From: Plantago major
Lineage: Eukaryota > Streptophyta > Magnoliopsida > Lamiales > Plantaginaceae
Length of the DNA stretch: 64,000 nt
Reading direction: 5' to 3'
Assembly (NCBI GenBank): GCA_026545765.1
Contig: CM048842.1
Coordinates: 72,405,871 to 72,469,870 of the forward strand
The position numbers were made by a program, and so were the translations under genes. Positions 11,821 to 23,775 of the stretch are shown here, in pieces. The notes beneath the pieces are model-generated. The model saw only the letters and a program-made list of their open reading frames with translations, ran no database searches and had not been told where the DNA came from. Position 1 is the first letter of the stretch, and the number at the start of each line of letters is the position of its first letter.

Positions 11821-12798
11821 GTTAATGTTAAACGCAACACGTTTTCGGCTAAACGCAACACAAAATATTTGTAATTTAACTAAAATACCCCCAGCTAAAA
11901 AAAACAAACTTACAAAGTTAACGAAAAATCGAAATAACTCGTATATACAAACACAAAAACATTAACATGCACGATCGAACACAAAATAACAATACTAAAC
12001 ATGAATCGGAAAAAAATGAACAATTTTTTTTTCCGCAAAATATTTCGTTTATACAAAAAACATTAACATGCACGATGGAACACAAAATAACAATACTAAA
12101 CATGAATCGGAAAAAAAATTTAATGATTTTTTTCCAGAAAATATTTCGTTTTTACAAAAGTTAAAAAAAAAACCCAAAAAAGAAAAAGCAAAAGAAAAAA
12201 AACAAACTGTGACCATGATATAGCCGGTTTTAAAACCGGCCATATCATAAAGTGGCCGGTTTTAAAACCGGCCACTTCATGAATAGGCACTTTTTTATTT
12301 TTTTAAAAAAAAACCGGATTTATGAAATGGCCGGTTTTAAAACCGGCCAAATCATAAAGTGGCCGGTTTTAAAATCGGCCACTTTATGATATGGCCGGTT
12401 TTAAAACCGGCCATTTCATGGTCACAGTTTTTTTTTAACTTTTGTAAAAACAATTTCCGGAAAAAAATCATTAAATTTTTTTCCCGATTCATGTTTAGTA
12501 TTGTTATTTTGTGTTCCATCGTGCATGTTAATGTTTTTTGTATAAACGAAATATTTTGCGGAAAAAAAAATTGTTCATGTTTTTCTGAAATTTTTTAAAT
12601 TTCGAAATTTTTGAAATTTTGTGTTTACTGATGTTAATTAGTGTCCGTACATGCTCGCATAATGTTTTCGTGTTTGCATATACGAGTTTTTTAATTTTTT
12701 CGTATTTCATAAGTTTGTTTTTTAGCTAAGGGCATTTTCGTCAAGTTACAAAATATTTGTGCACATGCAAATTAAACGCTGCATGCTTAACAACCCCC
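11821..12798. mobile_element. foldback (MULE-like) transposon with palindromic core
   Basis: A 978-bp element whose halves are inverted copies: CATGCACGATCGAACACAAA near 11967 is answered by its complement near 12510-12530, and AAATATTTGTAATTTAACTA near 11863 by its complement near 12735-12755. Candidate 9-bp target duplications AGGAAAAGA flank it (11812-11820, 12799-12807), the size made by Mutator-like transposases. The left arm holds a tandem duplication with a period of about 103 bp (11957 and 12060). The centre carries five copies of the self-complementary GGCCGGTTTTAAAACCGGCC (12222-12412). No transposase is encoded. The open frames within it are mirror images and not genes. Confidence 0.75.
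12222..12412. repeat. five GGCCGGTTTTAAAACCGGCC palindromes
   Basis: Copies lie at 12222-12241 (first base changed), 12254-12273, 12329-12348, 12361-12380 (one base changed) and 12393-12412. They are joined by short spacers such as ATATCATAAAGT and flank a 55-bp AT-rich centre. Each copy can form its own cruciform and the group sits at the tip of the larger foldback. Confidence 0.9.
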
Positions 12799-12807
12799 AG
12801 GAAAAGA

Positions 12808-14443
12808 TGTAGTACTAAGTACAATGGGAGGTGGTCCTGTTCGGCGGGTTCAGACCCCTCAGGTTTGGATTTGCTAAAGAATTATGATCATGTTAAGGTT
12901 TAATCCGTCTTGGAACAAAGTTAATGGATTGGACGCGCGTATTTCCGTATCAACAATATTATCAGGTTTACACATATATCATTCTCAGTTGTTTTTCAAT
13001 TTTTTTTTTTTTTTTGCTTATATTTTTTATTTTAAAAATTCCCTACAAGATCTGTATATGATTCACACACAACCAACAAGTCATTCGCTCGACTAATATT
13101 AATAATGATTTTTTTAAATGATGCTGGGAGCCCGCAAATTATCCTTGGGACAAGACCCAGAACTCTACTACCACGTAACGCAAAACTACAAGTAAAGTTA
13201 AACCGCAATTGCATATACTTCCCTTCTCAATAGTAATTCATAAACTCCATCGAGAAGAGTGACTTCAGTTTTGGAACTTGTATAAGCAGATGGTCAAATG
13301 GTATTATGATCTATCCATCATTTGAGCTCTCTGTGTCAATTGGGTTCCTGTCTGGCGGGTATCTCGTTAAAATTCAATTCAAAATGAGATTTTTTGAGTT
13401 AAACAATATTAACAGTGAGTTACGATATTATATTAACTCAGTATTTTATGGATTACAACATTATATTAACTCAGTATTTTATGGATTACAACATTATATT
13501 AACTCATATTTAATCTTTTTTTCTAGAATTTTCCCCAATTTTATACCATGGAACTTGTAACATCTTTTCTAATTTGGCGAGCTTATTCTATTGGGCCAGA
13601 TTACAATTTATAAGTTACCTGCACTATGGATGAACAGTTCAAAATGGGCTTAGATTAGGCCCGCTTGCAAACACATCTAAAAATTTTACTGGCGGTTTAA
13701 TATATAGTTAAAAAAAGTGAATTAAGAAATTTTTTTAGTTGATGTAGTAACTGAATTAAATGTGATTTATAAAAAATGGTATTTGAAAAAGAGTTAAAAA
13801 CTTATAGAGTTTATACGGTTGTTATATAGGGGGTGTAAGAATAAAGTGACATGTGTAAGAAGAAATTGAAGTATTTAATATGTTTTAAGGTTATTTGATT
13901 TGCTTAAATGTTGTTTGATTTGTTTATGATGGTTATTTTGATAGAAAAAGTAAAGATGAAGTAAGAGTAGGATATAAATATAATGATGATTGTTTGGAGA
14001 AAAAATTGAGTTAAATTTTTTATCGTAGAAGATACAAAATAAATACCTAAAACATTTTAACTCAACTCATGAATATTACATTATAAATGAATGACAAACA
14101 TGTTTTTGATCTTAAGCATGATATTGTCATTACCGATCTGAGTTTTCTTAATTGGATTAAAGTAAGAACCTTTTTATTATGCTGTGTTTATGGCTGGTAT
14201 AATCTGATAACATGAAAATTAAAGATAATCATCGAGGTGATGAACTAGTGATAAATATATCGTAACTTATCATCACATATGTAAATGTAATATGCAAAGA
14301 TAATCATGTAGTTTCCATTGCAATTTGCAAACCCAAAATAATTAAAGATTTACAGAATGATTCAACATCATCAATAAAGTATGGAAACACAGAAAACTAG
14401 ATAAATAGCACAGGCCTTTTCCCACTGATATACATATAGAGAA
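12808..14443. other. intergenic DNA with a 33-bp tandem repeat
   Basis: No gene recognised. A 33-bp unit (ATTATATTAACTCAGTATTT...) is repeated at 13427-13459 and 13460-13492, with a partial third copy to 13507. The end nearest 14443 is the 3' flank of the minus-strand CHX gene, and its polyadenylation region should lie there. Confidence 0.5.
13427..13507. repeat. 33-bp tandem repeat, about 2.5 copies
   Basis: Two identical adjacent units and a partial third. Each unit reads ATTATATTAACTCAGTATTT followed by TATGGATTACAAC. Confidence 0.9.
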
Positions 14444-17400
14444 TCACTGGATATCAGACTCCCCATCAGATGAATCTTCAGTCTTGAGAGAACTCAGTGA
14501 ATCCCCTGTCAACTCTGCACGGTACTGCTGCACCACAAGCACTGAAGCTGGAGTCGAAAAATCTGGAAGGATCAACAAATTCGCCACCGGCCCTAGTTCA
14601 GGACATTCGCTCTTCTTGTTCAAAGCCGTCACCAGTTGACCTTCCGGCATTCTCCCAACAATGATTAGATTGCAACGAGCATGCGTGTAAATAGCATTTA
14701 CAGCTTCAGCAGCATCACTCACCACGGTTTCGCTACATGTGACAGAACCACATTTTATCACTTTTAATCTGAACTCCGCGAGGAATTCCTCATCCGACTG
14801 ATTTTCTTGGACCGAACTTCCTGGCATGTCGACCTGGATACTATCTCCAACAACCTTGGGATCCACAACAAAGCGAATGGCATTCAGTGTAATACCTGGG
14901 TGCTGAGCCATGCGTGCACCGTATGAAAGAGCTTCACGATCATCGTTTCCCCCAAAGAAGAACACTGTGATGGTATAGTCAACGTTGCTTGCTGACACGT
15001 GAGAGGTTCCACCAAGCCCTCGATCAACTAAAATCCCAACGGAACATGGAGCCTTTTCGAGAACGGTACGGTTCACGTGCCTCAGATCAGCCCGTGTGGT
15101 CTCCAATTGTCCATCAAGTCTCTGATGCTTGTGGAATGGGAGGATTATCATCGCAACCTTCTTTCTAGCTGCACTGTTACAAATATCTTCGTGCATGCTA
15201 GACATCGCAGATATTGCTGTACTAGGGCGGATATACACTTGGCTGAGCTGTTCAAAAGCTTCAAAAGCAACCACAAGTTGATTGGGATCCGAATCCCGAA
15301 CCCTGTTCCAAAAAGGCATCCCGTTCTTTCTTGCCTTGTGAACCATTAATATTGCGGATGACCTTTCAGAAAGTTCCATCAGGTGCATTGCGTAGACACG
15401 AAGGCCTTCACTGATGCCAGTGCCACGTGAAGCCTCCATGAGATTCAGCAATGTGGGAATGTTTCTTGAACTGTGGAAGCAGGTCATTATACGAAGTTGA
15501 GTGTTTGATGCCTCTCTTTGAATAGTTCTGTGCTTGTAATCTGATCTACTCACTCGAGCTGGTTTGTAAATAGCTATAACAATAGGCGTTGTTATGAATG
15601 TCGTAAATAAAGCCATCAGAACCATGATTGCGAATGTTTGATCATTCAGGACCTGCAAAGTCATAAGAATCTCATGAGAAGACAAATAAAAACATAGCAA
15701 TAGCATGTAAGAACTTAATTTGTTCAGTGGTTTACTTACCCCTCGGTCCTTTCCAATGTTGAGAACAATAAGCTCAACCAAACCTTTGGTGTTCATAAGG
15801 AAACCAAGTGTGAGGGCCTCTCTGTAAGGTACTTTGCAGAAGACGGAGACCACAACAGTACCGATAATCTTCCCAAAACAGGCCGTGAAAATAACCAATG
15901 CAAGAAGTCCCCACGAGTGAGCACCATGAATGGTAGCTACATTGGTCTTCAGTCCACTTGACACGAAGTACAACGGGAGAAACAGACCAGAGATAAGATC
16001 CTCAACTTTTTCTACCAAAGCTCCCGCGAATGGTCCTTCTTTTGGGACAAGAACTCCCATTACAAAGGCTCCAAAAAGCGCGTGAATTCCAATAAGGTCA
16101 GTTACAAATGCAGCAGCCAAAACACCCACCAATGTAGAACATATATATATCTCCTTCACTGGCTCACCCGGAGGGCATTGACGTGCCATCCGTTTGAAAA
16201 TTGGTGGGACAACAAAAAAGCAAAATGTCACAAAACCAGCTCCAGCCAAAAACACCCATAGTGATGTCAAGGGAGAACGTCTAGTGCCTGATAAGGCAAT
16301 AGCCAGGGCAAGCAGAATCCATGCAGCCACATCATTTACTGCAGCAGCCGACATGGCAATACGACCAACATCAGTAGTTAAGAGCTTAAGCTCAGCCAAA
16401 ATACGAGCCAGGACTGGAAATGCTGTGATAGAAAGCGCCACTCCCATGAATACAAGAAATGGGCCACTACTTACACCTTTGGCAACACTCTGCCTTAGGA
16501 CATATGAAGTCCCGACTCCCAATACAAATGGAAGACTAATGCCTGCAAGGGCAATGCTTAGTGCCTTTTTTCCAGTTCGTCGAAGTGCCTTGAGATCCAA
16601 CTCAAGGCCCACCAAGAAGAGAAAGAATAGGAGACCAAGGTTAGCAACTGTATCTAGAACCGTAAGGCTCTGCGGTGGAAATATAGCATGGAGGTATTTC
16701 TGGTTGCGGCCTAAAGCTGAGGGACCCAGTAGAACTCCTCCCTGCAGAAAATTCACCATATTATACTTCTGTTAGTCCTTTTCACCACCAGACACCAGTA
16801 CATTAATCTCGAAACAAAACAATAACGGACAATAATTTGAATACTTTTTTTGAATTCTTGTATTTAATGAGAAATAAATCCTCAGTTAACCAGACATAAT
16901 CATCCAAAAACATTCATCATTATTTTATCAATTAGTTTTAAAAAAGATTGTTATAAACAGAAAAGAAAAATGAAAGATGAGAATAGATTACATGTATAAA
17001 TAATCAGTCCTTGTGTTAAAAAGGCTTATGCAATGCAGTATGATCCCCCAAGCCTCAGATTGAATAATATATTTACTTATTTAGCAATTAGAACCCAAAT
17101 TTGTCAATTCATAGATGACTTTCCATATAAGCATTAGAAACAAATTAAACAATCGATCAAAGTTAACAAAATCGGTCTCTCCAGTACTCAGCCTTGGTGA
17201 CCCACCATGGCACTTAAAGTATCATAGTTCTAAGCAAAAGGCAGATTTAAAAGGTATACTAGAATAAAAAAGATTTGGGACCATATACTTTAACAAAAGT
17301 CATACTCTGTTTGCATATACTTTAGTCACACTGACGGCAGAAAGCTTCGTATATAACATCAAACTATCAACTTTTGGCTAAAGACCTCAGAAATGAAAAC

Positions 17401-17777
17401 CAATAAGCAACATTAGTAACTCTGATGTTTGTGGATCGTTCATAGTGGACTTCAACTAAGGAACACTGATTGCACACACAATGAGTACTCTAAAGGAGTA
17501 CCTAACAAGAACATTATAGTTTCACAGATGCTGGTTGGTGTAATGCTAGAAGAAAGTAACGTAAAAGTGAACGAAAACTCACAATGATCTCGGCAATGAC
17601 GCGAGGCTGCCTTAGTGGCTTCAGAATAAACGCGAGTACTCGTGTCAGTAGAACAACAAGGCATATCTGTATAATAAGCAGAGGTAGAGCATATTCAAGA
17701 GAATTGTCTCCTTGGAAAATTCCATTGGAAGTAGCCTTCATGGGAGCCGGACATCTGTGTGTTGCGTTAGAAGCCAT
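14444..17777 (-). CDS. CHX18-like: cation/H+ antiporter, CHX17/18/19 clade
   Basis: Three coding exons on the minus strand (17777-17583, 16741-15740, 15652-14444) join in phase 0 to give 801 residues, close to Arabidopsis CHX18. The start reads [19 protein letters not shown], the N-terminus typical of CHX17-19. Residues about 30-430 form the membrane Na+/H+ exchanger domain, with [27 protein letters not shown] and the conserved [10 protein letters not shown] (N201-D202, ion site). The tail from about 430 is the cytosolic regulatory region (FVDRGLGG-like [29 protein letters not shown]). The family exchanges K+ (or other monovalent cations) for H+ in endosomal/prevacuolar or plasma membranes, affecting pH and ion balance. 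Both introns are GT-AG. The second is only 87 nt, stays in frame and contains no stop. A long intron probably interrupts the 5' UTR. Confidence 0.95.
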
Positions 17778-17834
17778 CTCTTTTGCAGCAAAGAAGCTCA
17801 GGTCAAGCAGAGACAGCAGGTTCTTGATTCAATT

Positions 17835-19240
17835 CCTAAATTTCAAAATCAGATAAAACCTATGAGATTCATATAAATATGCACAGCGAATCAGCTTAGA
17901 ACCATTTCAACTACAGGCAACCTGTGAAAGATGAACAATGAATCAAGTTCGAAATAAAATAAACCATTTCAGTTACTTGCAACTTGTGAAAGATTATGCA
18001 TATGACTTTTAAGTCAAGCTACACGATTGTTCATTGCTGGCACTATCATCCTACATTGGCAGTAGTATGGGAACACGCTAGGAGAATGTGAAGAAATTAA
18101 ATTCAGTTGACTTTTCCTGCGTTCACAAGTTAATCTGGATGCAAATATGGAATATGGCTATAGAAAACAAAGTAAAGCAAAGGAGGAACTTTCCACAACA
18201 GGATAATCTAATTCATGATCATGTTCTCACAATTATTTTATATAAATTCTGACCCTTTACTTATTACAACTTCAACACCTCTAAGTTGATATGACTAAGA
18301 AACCACAATATTAGAAATTCAAGCCCCTTGTAATTTCAAAAGCTTCTCGTTCGATCCTCTAAGAGACACACCGTGACACATGCAAGTGTTAGCCGTATTC
18401 CCCTAATTTGGTGACGAAACTTAAATAGTAGGAAAAAACCACACCAACACCCACTAAATCAATAGTCGCATACTCGAATTCCCCCAATTTTTATCGGTCT
18501 AGGTTTGGATTAATAACTTGTTAAATTGTTCCAACTGGCTTGCTGTACAGGTAGCAAAAGGGACTAGTTAATTTCTTATCTTTCTAAAAGCTTGTCTCCA
18601 TCACTAGTACTCTCCTTCCTAGTATAACCCAAATTACACATTTAACCCCGCTGAAAAGATAAAATAAAAGCCAAGAAACCAACAAGTAGCAAAGTTCATG
18701 CAGAATAAAATATATTTACAAGATCTTGTGCCAAAATAAAAGAAACAATTAGGGCAGAAATAGCAGGTTAAAACTGAAGTAAAAAAAAAAATGGCAAATT
18801 ATACAAGAAGTCAAGAACCAAGAAAAGTAGCTAGCTCAACGTTGAAGATGAGAAGAAAACGACACAGGGCCATATATAAATGTCAATTTTCCAAAAGTGG
18901 TGGCAAAGTCAGAGCAAGTCGATTGCAAACGCAATCATTCAATTTGGCATTACTCATATACATAACAACACACTCAATAAGGAAAATAGCGCATCTCATG
19001 CACCCAAATCACAACCGGCATGAAAAATCAAGAAAAAGAAAGCAAGAATTCAATTTCCATCAAATCTTGATTTCAAGATTTTAACATTGATCAAGTTTAT
19101 GTAAAACAGGGCTAATTTGTGGGTGTAACAAGTGAAAGAATAATGATAACATCAAAAGAATGATTGAAGAAGAGTTGGGAGAAGAGATTACCAGTGATCA
19201 GCAAGGAGACATGAGTGTGTCTGTTAGTGAGATCAAAAGG
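17835..19240 (-). other. CHX 5' UTR with a long leader intron (inferred)
   Basis: A good donor (CTG|GTAATCT on the minus strand, intron from 19191) lies about 50 bases after the expected transcription start. A candidate acceptor (AAATTTAG|GAATTG, exon from 17835) lies just before the start codon. The 1.36 kb between has no coding content. Leader introns are common in this family, but the exact acceptor is uncertain. Confidence 0.45.
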
Positions 19241-19264
19241 ATAATCAAGTGTTTCAGTTGTCAC

Positions 19265-19274
19265 GTATTTATAG
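19265..19274 (-). promoter_or_regulatory. TATA box of the CHX gene
   Basis: CTATAAATAC on the minus strand, about 75 bases before the putative leader-exon donor at 19191, predicts transcription starting near 19240. No other minus-strand gene start is nearby. Confidence 0.55.
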
Positions 19275-19432
19275 GACTGAACAAGGGTTCGAAGTATATA
19301 TTCCCTTTTTTACTCGGATTCAGATTCCCAAAAATATATTATTACTATTACCCTTCCTTCCTTCCTTCGATTCATAATTTAACCGGACCGGTTTGGTTCA
19401 TGAAATATATAGGGGTGGTTATTGTTAACTAA

Positions 19433-19594
19433 GGCTCTGTTCTCTTCTGAACTGAATGGAACGGAACTGAACTGTAATATAAAATATAACTGAACTGAAT
19501 GGAACTAAATTGAACTGTAGTATAAAATATAACTGAACTGAACTGAATGGAACTAAACTGAATTGAATGAGTTTTCAGTTAAGATAACAGAGCC
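19433..19594. mobile_element. Tourist-like MITE with ACTGAACTGAA core
   Basis: 162 bp with inverted ends GGCTCTGTTCTCTTCTGAAC and AGTTAAGATAACAGAGCC and TAA duplications (19430-19432, 19595-19597). The core repeats CTGAACTGAATGGAACTAAA-type units. It lies about 160 bases upstream of the CHX TATA box. Confidence 0.85.
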
Positions 19595-19599
19595 TAACA

Positions 19600-21577
19600 T
19601 TAACAATAATCTTACTCCTACTGGTTTTAGACTTTTAAGTGATCCGGTCCAGAGAGTCTTTTATTCCGGTTTGGATTGGGATTTCAATCTATAATACAGG
19701 TAGAGTTTATTTGCACAATCAGATTTTAATATGGATAAAGTCTGAGTCGATATATCGGTATATATCCATTTATTATTGTTATCCTAATTGGCTAATTGCA
19801 ATCCAAGTATCTTTATTACCAAATTTCGTAATATATGGTCAATTCAATCGCCACCATTAGATTTGTATTTGTATGCCATAAATTTTATAGTTATTGAGTA
19901 AATTATGTGTTTATTGCTACTTATAATTTTTTGTGTATTATAAATACATCTTTTTAATATTATATCTATCTAATTATTCTTCAGCTGTGTAAATTGACAC
20001 GTAATACTTGCATGCATGTATATATTTTTACGATGTGTTAAGTAAAATAATTATATTACCTATAATTTACATAATATTATATTATTGCACTTGTTTCCAC
20101 AACTTTTAGAGGTTCCATAATTTTGGAATTTTTACTCTTCCAAAATTGTCGACTCATCTGATTGTTGATCGAATGTTTAGTGTTGTTTTTGCCACCTTTC
20201 CCTGTTCCTATACATTTTGATAGTTTGAGAGAATTTGTAGTTGTTTAAATGTTGTCAAGTTCATATATGAAAAGAAAATTTTGAAGTTTGGACATAAAGT
20301 TAACTTTTGGAAATTTAAAGGTCATTTACTTTTCAATATTCTTATTATATTGGATCCATGGACTTTATGCATGAATTGATAAAAATGATCAAATGGATTT
20401 CCTGGTTTCCAACAGCACAAAATCATGAACTTATAAGTTACTTATGTAAATTCTGTGCTTGCATTGGATTTCTTTTCACATATTTATTTCAACCTCTTTA
20501 ATTATTTTATAACAAATATGTGTAATTTAAAATTTATAGAGTATGTATCCTAGAGGACCATCTTTATAGAGAAACTGTTCTAGGGACCATTTTTATAGAG
20601 GGACTAAAAGGGACCGATAAGTATCACAATTATAATAAAAATATTAATGGTCTCTACTAAAAAAATCGGTATAATGCATGTACATAAAAAATGTGATTCC
20701 GAACTGTAAAATAACATATGAATTATACCTGATGATCTGCTTGTATCTTTTGAATAAAAGAGGTATAAACTCTATTCATATCAAGTCACCATAGAAAATA
20801 TGGTGTATGGAGCGATAGGGAAGCGTATAGAAGAATAAACACAATATGAGAAGAGTCGACTAAGTCTCTCGTTAAGATTTGATTTCCCCGTTATGGTGCA
20901 CATTGGTGATTGTCAATTATTTAAAGAATAAAAACTCCTTTAAATGGTTAGATTGGACTACATTAACAAAGTCTGGCGAAATCTAGCCTGAATGTACAAG
21001 CGTGAAAGAAGATAAATGAGGGAGAGAAAAAAGTGAGTGAGTAAATTTGTTGATGAACTCGAGTTCATCAAATATTTATAGTCAATTCGTGTTAGCCTTT
21101 TAATTGTTGTAACCCTTCATTCTCATTCACAAGACAAATAGACATGAATGATTGATATATATTTTGAAATGTTTACATGTTCCATTCGAATTATAATCAA
21201 TGATAAACAAACTAACTAATGACTACATTCGAAGAAATACAATACTCCGTTAGAAGAAATAACACTTTATGGAACGACCCTATCACCTCATGTTTGTTAT
21301 TTGTACCATGCATACAAGCTCCCTTATTAATTGATCACCTTATAACTCCTGTTAATTCAACAATTAATAACCTCTTTTTGTTGGGTCTTGGTTCAATAAC
21401 GAGATAAGTTTCTAAGTTGACTTAAGTTGTAGCCTATGTTTGACCATATAACTTGGTGACAAGTTCTTCAGCTATAGTCTATCTTAATTTGATTTTCAGT
21501 ATTTTCAGTCAAAACCCTAAACCAATCAGAATTTTTGGGAAGTCTGGATAGAATTTGATCGTATTTTTATTTATCCA
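19600..21577. other. intergenic, no gene recognised
   Basis: AT-rich. Notable only for a 20-bp perfect palindrome centred on CTCGAG (TGATGAACTCGAGTTCATCA, 21051-21070) and repeated GGACCAT.TTTATAGAG motifs near 20557-20605. Neither identifies an element. Confidence 0.45.
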
Positions 21578-21957
21578 CTAGAAAAAATGGCACGCGGCAC
21601 TCACGTGCACATAAGTATAATCTATGGATTATTGTAGGAATATTTGGTTGTAATATGAGCAACTTTTAATAAGAGCAACTTTTAATAAAAGTTGTCTCTA
21701 TTATCACTAAACGACTTTGAAAGTTACAAAATTAAGTTCTTAACTTTGGATATAGGTTGAATCACTATGTGAAGAGTGAGAATAGCCGTTGTAAACAAAT
21801 GTAAACTGAAGATTGACTTGTTTTGGCCATATATATAACAACATTTTTGCTAAGAATAAGAGGTAGTTTTACTGCTAAAACAAAAGAGGTAGTTTTGGTC
21901 CGCTAACTACCCGGTATGTCTTTCTTTTTATACTATTATATATTATAATAGTATAGA
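21578..21957 (-). mobile_element. non-autonomous Helitron, 380 bp
   Basis: On the minus strand the element starts TCTATACTATTATAAT after an A and ends in a hairpin (GCACG...CGTGC), a short spacer CATTTTTT and CTAG followed by T. That is the full Helitron signature: 5' TC, a 3' hairpin just before CTAG, and insertion between A and T. The subterminal motif GTAGTTAGCGGAC is shared with the element at 22226-22464. No Rep/helicase is encoded. Confidence 0.85.
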
Positions 21958-22225
21958 TTGTGAGTTTTTATCCAAATCCTAGATTCTGAATTCTGATCCT
22001 AATTTACATCTAAACTAGTTGCAATCAGACAGTTTTAAGTTCTGTACGGGTGTATTATTATGAAACTCGAACCCTGAGATACTTGTTGGGCCTCCAATAC
22101 GCCTTAGCCCAATTGGAGTCACCTGCTATAGGTTTGAACTGAACTAGATTCATTGGGCCGGCAGTGTACCCAAACAGGATTAACGGTTGAAACTTGAAAG
22201 ATTAAACAAATTCCCCTCCCTAATA

Positions 22226-22464
22226 TCTATGACTATTATAAAAGAAAAGACTATCAAGGTAGTTAGCGGACTCATTTTTTTCTTTTTACCCCTCATCTTA
22301 ACTACTTTTTTTTTAGCAACATATTATATGGTTTAATCCTATTAAAAATTGCACTATAATTAATAGTTCTACAATAATGTAAAGTATTACTAATTAAATA
22401 GTTTTTTTCAACAATAGTAATAAGTTGAAAGTTCGCACGCAAGTACTGCGTGCCAATTTTCTAG
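22226..22464 (+). mobile_element. non-autonomous Helitron, 239 bp
   Basis: Begins TCTATGACTATTATAAAAGA after an A and ends CTAG followed by T. The 7-bp hairpin GCACGCA/TGCGTGC (22435-22441 with 22447-22453, loop AGTAC) lies 7 bases before CTAG. Start, hairpin and end fit Helitrons, and GGTAGTTAGCGGACTC ties it to the neighbour at 21578-21957, which lies in the opposite orientation 268 bp away. Confidence 0.88.
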
Positions 22465-22607
22465 TATATTATTAAAAATGAAAACTGATTGAACATAAGA
22501 AAATAATTTAAAGTGTTAATTTTATCATTAAAGTTGCCATTAACTTTTATTTAACATAATTTTTTATCTCTTATTTATTTTAATTTTTCACCTAAAATCA
22601 CGTCAAC

Positions 22608-22690
<83 letters not shown>

Positions 22691-22738
22691 GTGAGTATAT
22701 CTTTTCATCAACATTAGGTTTTTATTTTTAATTAATTA

Positions 22739-22781
<43 letters not shown>

Positions 22782-22805
22782 TATTATATATATATAATAT
22801 ATAAT

Positions 22806-22854
<49 letters not shown>

Positions 22855-23700
22855 GGTGAGTATATCTTTTTCATCAACATTAGGTTTTTTATTTTTAATT
22901 ATTTAATTTATATTTAATCAAAATTACAATGCAGGTGTAATGAGTAATGACCGACAATTAACCTACCTACAACTGACCTTTGAGCCCAACATAGTTATTC
23001 ACGGAATGATATGGTTGAGATAGAAACCACCTACCAGATCAATACATACACTTCACATAAGATAAAGATTGTTTCATAAAAAAATACGCTTGAATTTTAA
23101 AATTTTTAGTGACTGTTTCGCTAGCGATTGCGTAAACTTGGTTAAAACCATCTATATTAACTTAATTTCCTTGATTTAATCGCTAGTAATTCCTTACTCA
23201 TTGAGGCATAAGGAAGAACTTAAATGTGACTTATCTTCTTTCTTCAGACACTGACGTATTTAGAATTTTCATCGGGTGCTTAAATGACCTACGTATTCCG
23301 ATTAGTGTTAATTTATACTTTTTCCCTTGGTCTTCACTCCTGAGAATGGGGAATATTTAATTATTCATATTCAAAAGAAGGCCAAAATAATATATAGATC
23401 CAAGGAGCAACAACTTTTGTTCTTGAAGGCGGCTTATGGACGACATTGTGCGCATAGATAAAAAGCTTCACTCTTGAGAGCTTAAGAGAATCTTACCTAT
23501 CAGCTTAGCATGTATTCTAGCATCAAACTAATTTGTCTTTGGTCATTAATTAATGTCATACATACAAAACAAATACTACAACTTTACACAAGTAGTTTAA
23601 TCAAACCTTAAACATACATTTTCTTCACTGTCTTTTACAATGCAATGAAATTGAATGTCACTCATACAAATTGGAAGCTTGTTAACCGCATCAACTTCAA
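22465..23700. repeat. (TA)n tracts, a local duplication, and intergenic DNA
   Basis: Long TA microsatellites occupy about 22611-22687, 22741-22776 and 22812-22850. The segment between (CTCGTGAGTATATCTTTTC, then ATCAACATTAGG) is repeated after the second tract (about 22684-22743 and 22848-22910), a tandem duplication that includes the microsatellite. Array lengths are likely variable or misassembled. The rest to 23700 is the dirigent gene promoter region. Confidence 0.8.
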
Positions 23701-23725
23701 TTGCACAATACTCACCAATTAGGCC

Positions 23726-23732
23726 TATATAT
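23726..23732 (+). promoter_or_regulatory. candidate TATA box of the dirigent gene
   Basis: TATATAT lies 44-50 bases before the ATG at 23776, which would give a very short leader. It is weak, since TA-rich runs are common here. Confidence 0.35.
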
Positions 23733-23775
23733 CACAAGAGCAAAGACAATATTGTCACACAACACTTTTCCAACC

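Noticed and set aside
11967-12710. Several 60-80-codon frames with mirrored sequences
   Set aside because: They are readings of both arms of the foldback transposon. Low-complexity and not genes.
16194-16775. 193-codon plus-strand open frame opposite the CHX gene
   Set aside because: It is an antisense shadow of a well-conserved exon. Its composition (Arg/Thr/Ala-rich) reflects the complement of hydrophobic codons and it has no family match.
22611-22850. Possible origin or regulatory role for the TA-rich block
   Set aside because: It is plain (TA)n microsatellite with a local duplication. Nothing specific supports a function.
23701-23775. Extended dirigent N-terminus starting at a TTG
   Set aside because: Plants initiate at ATG. 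The ATG at 23776 gives a standard signal peptide, and the extra 25 codons are probably leader or promoter.
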